A DNA stretch of 64,000 nt from Brasenia schreberi (taxonomy: Eukaryota; Streptophyta; Magnoliopsida; Nymphaeales; Cabombaceae), in NCBI GenBank assembly GCA_036023115.1, contig JAYKKT010000086.1:17189501-17253500 (forward strand), read 5' to 3'. Shown here in pieces: positions 11,960 through 22,686 of this stretch. The notes under the pieces are model-generated. The model was given only the letters and a program-made list of their open reading frames with translations, was not told the origin of the DNA and searched no databases. Position numbers and translations under genes: made by a program. Each line of letters begins with the position of its first letter. The stretch's first letter is position 1.

Positions 11960-12510
11960 ACATATTTTGTTTTCTTCAAAAGTGTTACTAGAGTAGGTTT
12001 GGAACTGATTCACTAAACTTGAGAGGTTTTGTAATTCAAGTTCATAACCGTACAAACAATGCAATCAGTTATGAAGGATTTGTAGGAGTAAAAACAACAA
12101 AAGTAACGAGTTAGATCATAAAAGGCTCAATACGTCGATTTCTCCATTGCAAGCTTTCTTATGCGCAGGTAAACAATTTATCGATTAAGTTTTTAAAATG
12201 TAAGTTTTACGTTTTGAGTTTAAAGACTTAATTTTTTATGTATCATCATCCTGCAACTGCAAAAGGTGTCTCCAAAAAGACGTAATGAACAGTTTGGTAC
12301 AGTCAGGGTTGAGACTTATAATATCTTCAAGGGATTGAGTTATGAAGAATCAAATGAACTCCTACAGAGTAATATGGAATATATTCAATTGGAAGGGGTA
12401 CAGCATTCTCACAAGCGGTGTCGACTTTGGTGAAGGTCATAGTATAGGAAAAGATGATGAAGGTTATCGAGTTGATGATTCATATTATAATATTTTAGAA
12501 TTCACTTCTT
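11960..12510 (+). pseudogene. Divergent hAT transposase remnant (C-terminal exons)
   Basis: Plus-strand sequence aligns by eye with the last exons of the hAT at 39907-43077. The first block (about 11985-12170) corresponds to the WWNRFEIDCPNLKDFAVRVL dimerisation exon. The block at 12265-12400 reads PKRRNEQFGTVRVETYNIF and then YEESNELLQSNMEYIQLEG, matching the partner's EESQFGPINLDNFDIL and AWINLEG region. A terminal DDEGYRVDDSYYNIL matches its EDYLVDDPYYNM end. Stops and frame breaks are frequent. It is a separate, older lineage than the 32-47 kb family. Confidence 0.5.
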
Positions 12511-12837
12511 GAATATAGTAAACTTTAAATATTTTAAGTTGCATAGTGCATGACATCGTGTAACAATGGGCTTTCTTTATTATACTTGACTTATTTTCGC
12601 AGTAATTTATTAAGTTGTCAATGGGTTATGATTGTTAGTTAGTTAAAGTTATTAGTTTCTTGTTTATGCATAGTGTATTTACAGTTAATATCTCAGATTG
12701 TAACTTATCAATGCTGTATCATTGTTCTTATGCAATAACCATTTTTTTTTCACTTATCTTTATTTTTCAAGATATACTAAGTTTTTTATACTTCAAGATT
12801 TTCTTATGTTTTCTATCTTTTACAATAATATGTGCAC

Positions 12838-12948
12838 CCAGAACATTAGCTCATAGGCAGGGCTCTCCGATACCTGCTCGCAGGTGGCAAGTTCGATTTC
12901 CGGGGTTGCATACATGTGTGTTAGTCTTCGGCCTCCCACTGTAACAAA

Positions 12949-12991
<43 letters not shown>

Positions 12992-13006
12992 ATATATATA
13001 TATATA
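12838..13006 (+). repeat. tRNA-derived SINE with (TATC)n(TA)n tail
   Basis: A box TAGCTCATAGGC (12847-12858) and B box AAGTTCGATTTCCGG (12889-12903) are both well preserved and spaced as in a Pol III promoter. The body ends near 12943 and is followed by (ATCT)n and then (AT)n to 13006. Its inner sequence differs from the copies at 7.5 and 9.5 kb, so it may be a second subfamily. Confidence 0.62.
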
Positions 13007-15320
13007 GCACTTTTTCACTAATACGTTTTTATAATACGACCAATAATCCCTACACTGACACATAAAGCTAGCACTTTTCAAAAAGATGACGAAAGATCAA
13101 TCTCGCAAGCAATTCGTGTGGAGATCGATGGATTTCAAATAGTTCATTTTTTGTATGCTAAATCTAACAAAAGAATGGAATCCGTAAAGGATGCTAAACA
13201 TGATGAAATGACAAAGATTTGCCATTCATTAAGTGATTGATATTATTAAGGGCGTAATACCATGACACCATAAGATACAGCAGTAAGGTACTACAAAATC
13301 TTTCACGGTACAAACAAATTTTGTGTGATCATGGTCATGCAATTCAATGTGTACATCACATTCCAAGTCACTGCATCGTTCCCTACATGCATTAATGACT
13401 GCAACCGAAACTCTTGTCAGTGATTATCCTTCACCGATGATGAACGTCACCAAATCTCTGTTGGTTGTAGCGTAAGTTCGATATGGCACAAAACATCGTC
13501 TCCCTAATATCATTTAGTCGATCGGTTCCCTTAAACAATAAGAAACTCATGCTAATGGAAGAGTGGGTTATCGCCACTGTTTTTGTCACACATGGGTGAA
13601 AAAAGAAGGGCTACATACATAGTCCACTGACATACAACATTGCGAACTTCCTACCAACTTTATCCTCACGGATTTTCGCTAAGCCGCGCAGCTTATAAGA
13701 AGACTAGCATATACTTGCTTTTTCTTGTTTTTTCCCCTTGTCAACGAAACCGTCGGCATATCAATCTGTTCTACTGGTTTTAATTCGATCCCTCATTACA
13801 GAAAGGAAAAAATAATAAAAAACGTCAAAGATTGGTTGTTTATTTAAGAGAAGATGAGGAAATACTTATTTTTAGGGAATGCGTGGGATGTATGGAAAAC
13901 AACTTCCAAGATTTAAAGTGGAGTGAGAAAGAGAAGGTGCTCATATCTATCTATCTGTTCAACATACGTATGTATAATGCATTCTCTGCTATAGTTACGT
14001 TGTACTCAAATATATAAAACAACAATTAAGAAAATTATCAGCATTTGAGGGTAAAAGAACTGTATCTACTTTGTCTATTTGACAAACATGAGAATGCATG
14101 TATTGCCCAACGAAGCATATTTATAATTTAGAATTGATCTATATGATTAACTTTACTAAAGCATTTACCTGAAGTGTTAAATAATCAATAACCACTATGG
14201 TCCGCTACATGAGCCACGGCAACTATCATCAAACCTGATACTTTATATATATAGCATACAGACACATGCACGCACATGCGGGTGTGTTCCCATATTGTAA
14301 TAGGCCAAAAATGAAAAAGAGATAATCAGTGAGAAATTGTATGGTTGGGCATGTCAACGCAGGCGACACACTCTTAGTTTTGTAGGCTAATCTGAACCTA
14401 AGGATATACACCTATGGTAGCTGCTGACAAGTTCACCGGTGCTGCTAGCCTGTAAGGCACCAAATACATATGCACCTTGGTGAGTACATGATTCAGCCTC
14501 CTTACATGCATGTTGTTGTTGCTATTGCGTTTCACAAGGACAAGAGTGATGCTTACAAGCCTAAGTATGGAACTATTGGTAAATGAGAAACAAAGTGTTT
14601 CATGGCCAGTCGAATATGCAGTAAGAAACTCATGTCATGCTCCTACAATCTCTAATGCCAGACAGAAGGAGAAAAGACTACCACATTTGTCATGATGTTA
14701 ATGGAAGCAAATTGTGTTATCAGCTTTGTTTGGTAGAAAAGTTGATTTGATGATAAAAGAAAGATAGTGGTACTCATGTTTGATGTATTGAGTGGGAAGC
14801 GACGTGGAAACTTGTGAAGTTTGTGCGTGGTGTCCATGACAAGAAGTTGAGAGTCAATCTTACAGAGTAAACTTGAGAGGTTGGGACAATGAGGCTACTG
14901 AGTAGACCTTTTAGCTCATATTCTTTGTCCCCGCTTTGGCAAGCTGTTGAGACACAATTGACAACTTCCAGTTGCATGACAAGGTACCATATGTGAAGCG
15001 TAACATTCAGAAAAGTGACCACTCACGTGAAGGGAAGAAAATTCACGTTTTACCACATAAATTACAGCAGGTTTTATATGCATGAAATGCCTAAATAAAT
15101 ATTTGGGAAAGCTGCTTGACATTTAAACCATGACACATGTTATTACCACCTGGTGTAAAACTTTTAACTACCTTCAAATACTAGCCCTAGAGTCTGTAGT
15201 GGGCTTCAGCTTGTTCAGGGGTTGACACCCTTTGGGGATTGAGCTTGCCACTGCTACGGTGACGCAATAACTACGTTGGTCTCGGTTATCTTACATTTAA
15301 GTTGTTTTTCTCTTGATAAA
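13007..15320. other. Intergenic sequence
   Basis: No gene recognised. Short coding-like stretches near 14430-14570 and 14780-14950 do not extend into a gene model, and I could not name them. Confidence 0.4.
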
Positions 15321-15833
15321 TAATATATATACGTAGAGAGAAGGGAGGGGATAGGAAGGGTTAGCATTACTTTCTAACATATCTAAATAAATTCAACCAT
15401 TCAATTTAAAAGATAGTTGATATTTAAATTTCAAAAGCATAAAGTACAATATAGAACTTGAAATATACTAGCAATATTGTATACTAATATATCTAAATAA
15501 ATCTCAGCCATTCAATTTAAAAAGACAGAGGTTGGTATTTGAATTTCAAAATCATAAAGTGAATTTATACTTTGCAAGAGTATTTGATTCAAAAATAATT
15601 TTTGCCTTTTTAATTCAAATTTTAATTATCTATCTTTCAAATTGCATGGCTTAGATTTGATTGGATATGCTAGGGTTGAATGTTGCTAGCATATACCATG
15701 ATATATAGAGAGAGAAACATGGCATAGGTGCTAGTATACCCAAATAATGAATACAAAATATAAAAGGTAAAAAGTACATACATGAATAAGTTCAACTGGA
15801 AAAACTATTATGTATGTTTTGCTTCTAGAGTTA

Positions 15834-15875
15834 AAATTTCAATCATCCATCTTCCAAGGTGGATGGTTGAAATTT
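15834..15875. repeat. Hairpin with 20-bp arms and 2-nt loop
   Basis: Arm 15834-15853 and arm 15856-15875 are complementary except at two positions, which would be G-U pairs in RNA. It lies inside the repeat cluster and probably reflects the palindromic interior of one repeat unit. Confidence 0.55.
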
Positions 15876-16309
15876 GTTTAGATATTGTAGCACACATATA
15901 CCATCTCAGTTGTTCACTCGTGAGAGATGCACAATATAGATCAACAGACTAAGAGTTACGCCTTTTAATGATAAACAAATATAACCACTAAAAAGTTACT
16001 TTTCACTTGAATTTGGATTATTCATCTCTTTGATTAAACGATTAAAGAAGTGATCTAAAAGCATAGAGAGAGAGAGAGAGGAAGAGATAGTGGTAAATGA
16101 ATAATATCTTTCGATACATAATCTTGCATAAATATCTCCATTGTTTTATTTTGAGATGAAGAATTAGGATGATAAAATAACAAGATAGATTAAATGCAAA
16201 GTACAATCATAATTTTAATTCAAATCTCTATCGTTGATCATGCCAATTGAATGATGAAAATGTTTATGTAAGGTATGTGCCGAAAGACATTATACATTCA
16301 CCACTACCT

Positions 16310-16310
<1 letters not shown>

Positions 16311-16379
<69 letters not shown>
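16311..16379. repeat. (TA)n(GA)n microsatellite
   Basis: An uninterrupted TA run passes directly into GA repeats; it borders members of the local repeat cluster. Confidence 0.9.
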
Positions 16380-16612
16380 TATGCTAACACACTTAGGTGC
16401 TGGCATATACAAATAGATATCACCCTTCCATCTTAGGTTAATGGATCATTGAAATTTCAATTCAAAAAGTAAAAGTTGTGTGCAGGAATAAAATACAGTG
16501 CAAAAAGTACACATATATGTTTTGCTTTTTTAATTTAAATTTCAACATCCATCATCTAAGATTAATAGTTAAGATTTACTTTTATTTGCTAAATGTGCTA
16601 GCATATACCAGG

Positions 16613-16682
<70 letters not shown>

Positions 16683-16701
16683 CTTGTATTTATATTTACT
16701 T

Positions 16702-17085
16702 AGAGAGAGAGAGAGAGGAACTAGTCCCTATTTATTACTCAATCATACTTGAGCCCCTTTTCACCACCTTCCACCTCTTTAGCCACTAGCCTCTACCCTT
16801 CACTATTTCCCTTATGACTCCCCAATACCTCTAGCAATCAAACTCGTCATTGTTATCACCAAAACCCCTTCAAAACCTAAACATTTTTTAATATGGGTAG
16901 TTTTATTGTTTTTAAGTGGATTTGGCGGTAAGGGCATTGGTTTTGACTGGCAACAGTGTTGACGTGAGCCACGCCGGAACAATGTAAGGTGGTGGATGAA
17001 GATTGTCACTTTTAAAGTGGTGGAAGATGCAAAACAAAGGTTTGAGCATGATTAAGTATGCAATAAGGACTCTCTCTCTCTCTCT
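16702..17085. mobile_element. MITE-like element with (GA)n/(TC)n inverted ends
   Basis: The left end is a GA run followed by GTCCCTATTTATTACTCAAT. The right end read inward is a GA run followed by GTCCTTATTGCATACTTAAT, so about 45 bp of imperfect terminal inverted repeat is visible. It is flanked by TA-rich microsatellite sequence on both sides. The 384-bp interior has no coding potential. Rice Micron elements, which also sit in TA microsatellites, are a known parallel, but family identity is not shown. Confidence 0.5.
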
Positions 17086-17254
17086 AGATATATATATATA
17101 TATATATAATAATGCTACTCTCTAATCACCACCACTCAATTAAAGCAACCGGGTGATAGTGATTCTCATATAAAAGTTGTACTACTTATTATTGTACTAG
17201 CAAGTATAATAGTACCGCTTGCTTTTTCATCAAGAATCACGACCATCGATTCCG

Positions 17255-17735
17255 TTGTGTGTGCATCGTTATTGAACCTAACTGAATTAACCAAAAATTG
17301 AATTGATTCTAAACCTAAAAAATTGAAACCGATCTGAATTGTATTTGTAAATTAACCAAATGATTTCGGTCGTTTTGGTTATACTATTCGATTTAGGCTT
17401 GATGCTAAATTTTGCATTCACGCACGTAACTTTGAATCACTAAGTAAAGATAATATAAACAATGTAATAGTGTAGAGCAAAGTTTAGTAACAGAAAGAAA
17501 CTAATATGTTTTCATGGAGCCATTAAGGCTGATAAGATATTTTTATATCATATGTAACATATATACATATATATAATCAACTCAGTCTCAGTTCTTAAAA
17601 AAGTCAACTGAATTATACGTTTTTCTATTTTAAAGCCAAAAAATAATAGAATGAATCAAAAGTCGAACTGAAGTCAAAACTTTGGTCAGTTTGGTGGTTA
17701 ATTTGTTTAAACCAAATTGTGATCACCCCTAGTCG
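17255..17735. mobile_element. Possible degraded hAT-like MITE
   Basis: The right end (GATCACCCC) and left part share inverted similarity of the type GTGATCACAATTTGGTTTAAAC against a degraded GTGTGCATCGTTATTGAACC. The interior is full of AACTGAATT/GGTTT-like subterminal repeats. No convincing target duplication was found. Confidence 0.3.
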
Positions 17736-17774
17736 TGATTAGGTTGTATGTGCTCTTAGGGGACCCTAGCATTC

Positions 17775-18046
17775 ATATATATACATAGAGAGAGGGGGGG
17801 GGGAGAGAGAAAGAAATCATAGTTCATGTGCAAGCTCATCCATACTTAAATCTACTTAAGCAAAAAGCAAAATGATTACAAGTTCATTAAATGCACTATG
17901 CAAGAAGTATAGTAATACTTTTTGCTTTTGTAATTCAAAACTCAAGCATTGATCTTATTTATTAAACGGTTGAGATTTTTAAAAATGTTTGGGCACAAAA
18001 AGGTCTGAGTATTTATCATGCTCTCTCTCTATATGTATATATGTAT
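17775..18046. mobile_element. Short foldback element with TATATACATAGAGAGAG ends
   Basis: The left border TATATACATAGAGAGAG and the right border CTCTCTCTATATGTATATAT are inverted copies. The interior of about 230 bp resembles, in part, the repeats at 15.7-16.6 kb (TTTTTGCTTTTGTAATTCAA). It is probably a further member of that group. Confidence 0.42.
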
Positions 18047-19800
18047 ATATATTTAGATTTCTTGTGTGTGTACAAATGAGAAACTAAACATTCAAATAAA
18101 GATTCTTCATGTTATGGGTCAAAGATATATTTAGACTTCTTGTGTGTTTGGGTAGATGAAGAAGGCAATTGCCACGCACTACCATCAACTTTTTATCAGG
18201 TGCCTGCCTGTATTGAAAGTTTCAGCATTTGGGAATGTAACTAAGTTGCAGAAGTCTGGCTCCTTTTGGACCAGATTTTCTTAATAATTTTCCTTTCTAC
18301 ATGCTTACTACTACAGGAACTCCCTTCTCAGCCATGTTAAAGTTCTACCCTCTCGTCACTAATGTAAAGAATGTCAACAGTTACTGGTCTTTTAACATAA
18401 GCATCTTCATTCTTTTACTGATCTAAAGATCGAATTGAGAGTAGTATCTGAACAACCTTTTTCTTAGTCCATATGTAAATTTTGTAATCTCTGTTTCTAT
18501 TCTTTTCTTCCACAAACCAACTGTACTTTGCAAATTTTAACTGTCAATTGTCGTATAAAAATATTGATCTGCAATATAATAAAATGACTAAGAAATGCCA
18601 CAGAAGCAAGGGTGTAATTTGCATTTATTCATTTATAAAATAAATTACCATTCATAAAATTGGCTGAAAAAAAGTCTCCTGATCTCAAACTAAATGGATA
18701 TATGCATTATGGGTGCAGATGTCCTCAAACATCTAGTTCCAACTTAAGTTTACTGCCGTGCGGTATTCCTGAAAAGCCACTTAGGTCCGATGGTTCAGTT
18801 TCTGTGTCATAAACCCATGTGGTATTTGCCATCAATCACTTTAGCTCAAGCACCTAACCCCTTTAGCCACAACAACTGAGGCAAGGGTTTCCTTCCGTCA
18901 AAGGGCCCCTTTTCGATTGGAATGAAAGAGAAGCGCAAGGAGCTCGCCAGCGAATGGAAATTGGCTACAAATCCGATGAAAAACGGCTCACACTGAGGTA
19001 AGTTTTTGGGTTGTTTTGGTTCCACCTATTTCCAACAGTCATCCACCTTCTAATGTGGATACAGTTTTGCCAGTTTGAGGCCTTACAAATCGAACAGTGG
19101 CTTTTCTGATCCATTTGGAGGTTATAGATGTGGGTCATTGATGCTCAACCTGGGCACCATCGTCACCGAGAACCGTTAATATTGACAGAAGAAAGTCCAT
19201 AGGAGGGCAACAATTCTTTTCTGGGATAAACCACTTTTGTTAGCTGTCATACACAGGGTCGTGTTGTCGTTACTTGAGGTACCAATATAAAGGATTTCCC
19301 AAACAACATAGCTTCATGATATAGAAATCGAATCATAGGTTACTAAAGTAGATTTTCAGTATACCGAAGGATACACATGAAGTTTTCCATATATATACAT
19401 ATACATATATATCTGTATATGTATATACATGTATATATAGGTAGTATGTGTATGTATATGTATATGCATGTACGTACCTATGCATGTGTGTGTGTGACGG
19501 AGAGATCCCACACAATTGCGAGAGGGGGCATTCACACCGATCTTGAGAGGGGCCACGTAATGTGCCCTGTAAAGGAAAATATTCGTAAAACTTGATCTAG
19601 TGCGTCCTACCGAAAATAACATGAGAAGTGCTGCAGTACTCCTTCCATTGGCGATATCTATGATGTCATCCCAACATGACCATATTTGGAGTTTGAAGTG
19701 TGGAAAACTAGGTTGTCTTGCTTGCCCTTGGAAGAAAGAATGGAGTATAGTTGCTTCTGATATTACTTGGTTATATACGACGCAAGTCGTCAAACAAAGA
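18047..19800. other. Intergenic sequence with a TA/TG microsatellite
   Basis: A TATATG/TGTG microsatellite occupies about 19384-19493. No gene or classifiable repeat was recognised elsewhere in the stretch. Confidence 0.45.
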
Positions 19801-20014
19801 ATAAAGCCGAATACAATCTTTTGCCTATTAATTTTGCACATTGGACAATCTTTTGCCTATTAATTTTTCACTACATTGCCGCTCGAATATGAAAAATTTT
19901 AAAAGATAGTCTCCACATTTTGATTATAGACGGATGCGGGTGGTAAGGAAGCTAGTACTAGATAATAAGATTCGTATTGGTTCTTAGAATATCAGAACAT
20001 TATCCGGTAAGCTA

Positions 20015-20551
20015 ATGGAGGTGGTAGATACTATGATTCAGAGAAAGATTCATATTCTATGTTTACAAGAGACAAAATCGGTTGGAGAAACAGCAAAGGA
20101 GATAGAGGATATAGGTTTTAAATTATGGTACTCAAGTAAAGAAAAGGCTCGAAACGGAGTTGGTATTATCATAAATAAATATTTAAAGGATAGTGCAGTC
20201 GACATACAACGATATGGTGACCGAATCATGACGTTGAAATTAGTGTTAGGAGCAGAGGTTTTGAATATAGTTTGTGCTTACGCACCCCAAGTAGGACTAG
20301 AAGATAGTATAAAGACAGCTTTTTGGGAAGAGTTAGATAAGGTGATTCAAAAGATTCCACAAAGGGAGATGATTTGTTTAGGAGGAGACTTAAATGGACA
20401 TGTCGGTAAAGAGGCATTAGGATATCAAGGGATTCATGGAAACTTTGGTTTTGGGGATATAAATGAGGAAGGTAGGGAGATTTTAAATTTTGCTATAGCA
20501 TTTGATCTCTTTATAGTCAATACAATCTTCAAAAACGAGATGAACATTTAA
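20015..20551 (+). pseudogene. RTE endonuclease domain (part of broken ORF)
   Basis: This 178-residue open stretch of the LINE polyprotein holds the AP-endonuclease signature. It has ILCLQET with catalytic Glu at residue 19, RNGVG at 46-50, AYAPQ at 88-92 and GGDLNGH at 123-129. The frame is open a little further upstream but meets a stop where family members have W in GSWNIRT. It ends at a frameshift: sequence after 20551 continues the protein (LITYKSGLSQTQIDYFICRK) in another frame. The EN nicks target DNA in target-primed reverse transcription. No separate host gene is implied. Confidence 0.88.
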
Positions 20552-21433
20552 TTACTTATAAGAGTGGCTTATCACAAACACAAATTGATTACTTTATTTG
20601 TAGAAAAAAAGATAGAGCATGTTATAAAGATTGTAAGGTAATTCTAGGAGAAAGCTTAACCACCCAACATCGACTTTTAGTTATGGATTTACAAATAAAA
20701 AAATAGACAAAGAAGAAAAGAGTGCATCGAGCTATTCAGACTAAATGGTCGAACCTCAAAAGTGAGAAAAAAGATATATTTAAACAGAAAGTACTTGAAG
20801 GAGATGTTTGGAATTATGTTGGTACACCCTGTGATATGTGGAACAATATGGCTATACACATTAGGAAAGTGGCGAAAAATGTGTTAAGAGTATCTAAGGG
20901 AGGTGTACCGGCACAAAAAGAAGCTTAGTGGTGGAGTGAAGTAGTACAGAAATTTGGGAGGACCTATATAAAAAACCCAACTCAAAAGAGGGTGAAAGAG
21001 ATATTTTTAGGATAGCTAGGGCTAGAGATAAGAAAACTAAAGATCTTAATTATGTTAGATGCATTAAAGACGAGGATGAAAAACATTTAGTGGCAAATGA
21101 TCATATAAGAAATAAATGGAAAAACTATTTGTATAATCTTTTTAATGAAAATAAAAATGTTAGTATTAGCTTAGGAGAGTTAGCCAAATCAGAAAAGTAT
21201 ATAAACCATAATTTCTACCGATATATTCAAAAGAATGAAGTAGGCTCTTAAACATATGAAGGGTGGTAAATCGGTAGGACCAGATAATATTCTTATAGAA
21301 GTTTGGAAAATACTAAGAGAAATAGGAATCACTTGGCTCACAAGAAATATGAAAAAAACAAAAGATGCCCGAGGAATAGAGAGCAAGTACACTTATACCC
21401 ATATATAAGAACAAGGGAGACATTCAAAATTGT

Positions 21434-22492
21434 GTGAATTATCAAGGTATCAAGTTAATGAGCCATACTATTAAATTATGGGAAAGAATTATCGAACGTA
21501 GGTTAAGACAAGTATCAAGTACAATAGAGAACCAATTTGGATTCATGCCAAGCAGATCTACTATTGAAGCGGTTCACCTTTTGAGACGTCTTATGGAACA
21601 TTTTAGAGCAAAAAAGAAAGACCTTCACATGATGTTTATTGATCTAGAAAAAGCTTACGATAGGGTACCGAGGGAGGTTCTTTGGAGAACTTTGAAAAAA
21701 AGAGGTATCCCATTGACATATATTAACCTTATAAGAGACATGTATGATGGTACAAAAACATGTGTGAGGACTCATGAAGGAACAACAGACTTCTTTGAAG
21801 TTAATATTGGGTTACATCAATGATCAACTTTAAGTCCATACTTATTTATAATGGTGATGGATGAATTAACAAAACATATTCAAGATGAAGTACCTTGGTG
21901 TATGTTATTTGCATATGACATTGTATTAGTGGAGGAGTCTAAGGAAAAAGTTAATAGAAATTTGGAACTATGGAGAAAAACATTAGAAAGCAAAGGCCTC
22001 CAACTTAGTAGAACAAAGACAGAATATATGGAATGTAAGTTTGATCATTTGGTTACCTCAGAGGACATAGAAATTAAAATTGGCACACATTGCATCCCCC
22101 AAAAGGAAAGTTTTAAATACCTAGGGTCAATTTTTCAGAGTGATGGAAGAATTGATGGAGATGTTATGCATAGAATTAATACTGGTTGGTTAAAATGGAG
22201 AGGAGCATCAGGTATTCTTTGTGATAAGAAGATACCATTAAAGTTAAAAGGTAAATATTATAGAGCGGCAATTAGGCCTGCCATGTTTTATGGTTATGAG
22301 TGTTGGGTAGTTAATCATCAACATGTACAAAGGATGTCGGTGACAAAAATGAAGATGTTGAGATGGATGAGTGGTCATACAAGAAAAGACCGTATACATA
22401 ATGAGGTTATTAGAAACAAATTAGGAGTGGCACCAATAGAGGATAAAATGAGAGAATATCGTTTAAGATGGTTTAGATATATAGAAAGATGA
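21434..22492 (+). pseudogene. RTE reverse transcriptase domain (broken)
   Basis: Two open stretches (21434-21823 and 21851-22492) together encode the fingers, palm and thumb. Visible motifs are [24 protein letters not shown] (motif A), GLHQ followed by a stop where family members have GS (motif B), [27 protein letters not shown] (motif C, second position changed from D to Y), and the C-terminal [20 protein letters not shown] block. The TGA after GLHQ at 21821-21823 and the mutated FADD make the enzyme inactive. Confidence 0.88.
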
Positions 22493-22686
22493 TCAAAAGA
22501 ACCTTTAAGAAGGTTCGAAAAACTAAATTTGAAAAGTATTAAAAGAGGTAGAGGACAATCACAAAAGTGTTGGAAAGAAACAATAAAGAATGATCTAGCT
22601 TATTGTAAGCACGATAGGAATATGTGGAAACAAAGAATCCATGTAGCCGACCCCGTCTAATATGGGAAAAGGCTTAGTTGTTGTTG

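Larger units (their letters stand above)
15320..16681. repeat. Cluster of related unclassified repeats with TA/GA borders
   Basis: The motif (G)TGCTAGCATATACC or close variants recurs at about 15687, 15727, 16396 and 16596, each time next to a (TA)n and/or (GA)n run. Between the motifs, blocks such as AATTTCAAT...CCATC and GTATGTTTTGCTT recur in altered form. This suggests several copies of one short element inserted in or beside TA microsatellites. A hairpin at 15834-15875 belongs to one copy. No superfamily can be assigned. Confidence 0.45.
19868..22686 (+). mobile_element. RTE-clade LINE, near complete, inactivated
   Basis: The order is: leader, AP endonuclease (from about 19960), linker, reverse transcriptase, short 3' UTR, and a TTGTTGTTG tail ending at 22686. 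The trinucleotide tail and EN-RT order fit the plant RTE clade. The target duplication GACAATCTTTTGCCTATTAA plus TTTT lies at 19844-19867 and 22687-22710, and a further copy of it sits at 19813-19835. Premature stops occur at the first EN tryptophan position (near 19987), after EN (20551), around 20705 and 20926, and after GLHQ (21823). The active-site motif is FAYD instead of FADD, so it cannot move by itself. Confidence 0.9.

Noticed and set aside
14430..14570. Exon-like stretch (TGACAAGTTCACCGGTGCTG... and CACAAGGACAAGAGTGATGC)
   Set aside because: Composition looks coding, but stops interrupt it, no recognised family matches and no splice sites give a gene model.
17246..17742. 9-bp inverted match AATCACGAC/GTCGTGATT as transposon ends
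   Set aside because: It lies outside the better terminal similarity of the candidate MITE and the flanks are inverted, not direct, so it is not a target duplication; probably chance.
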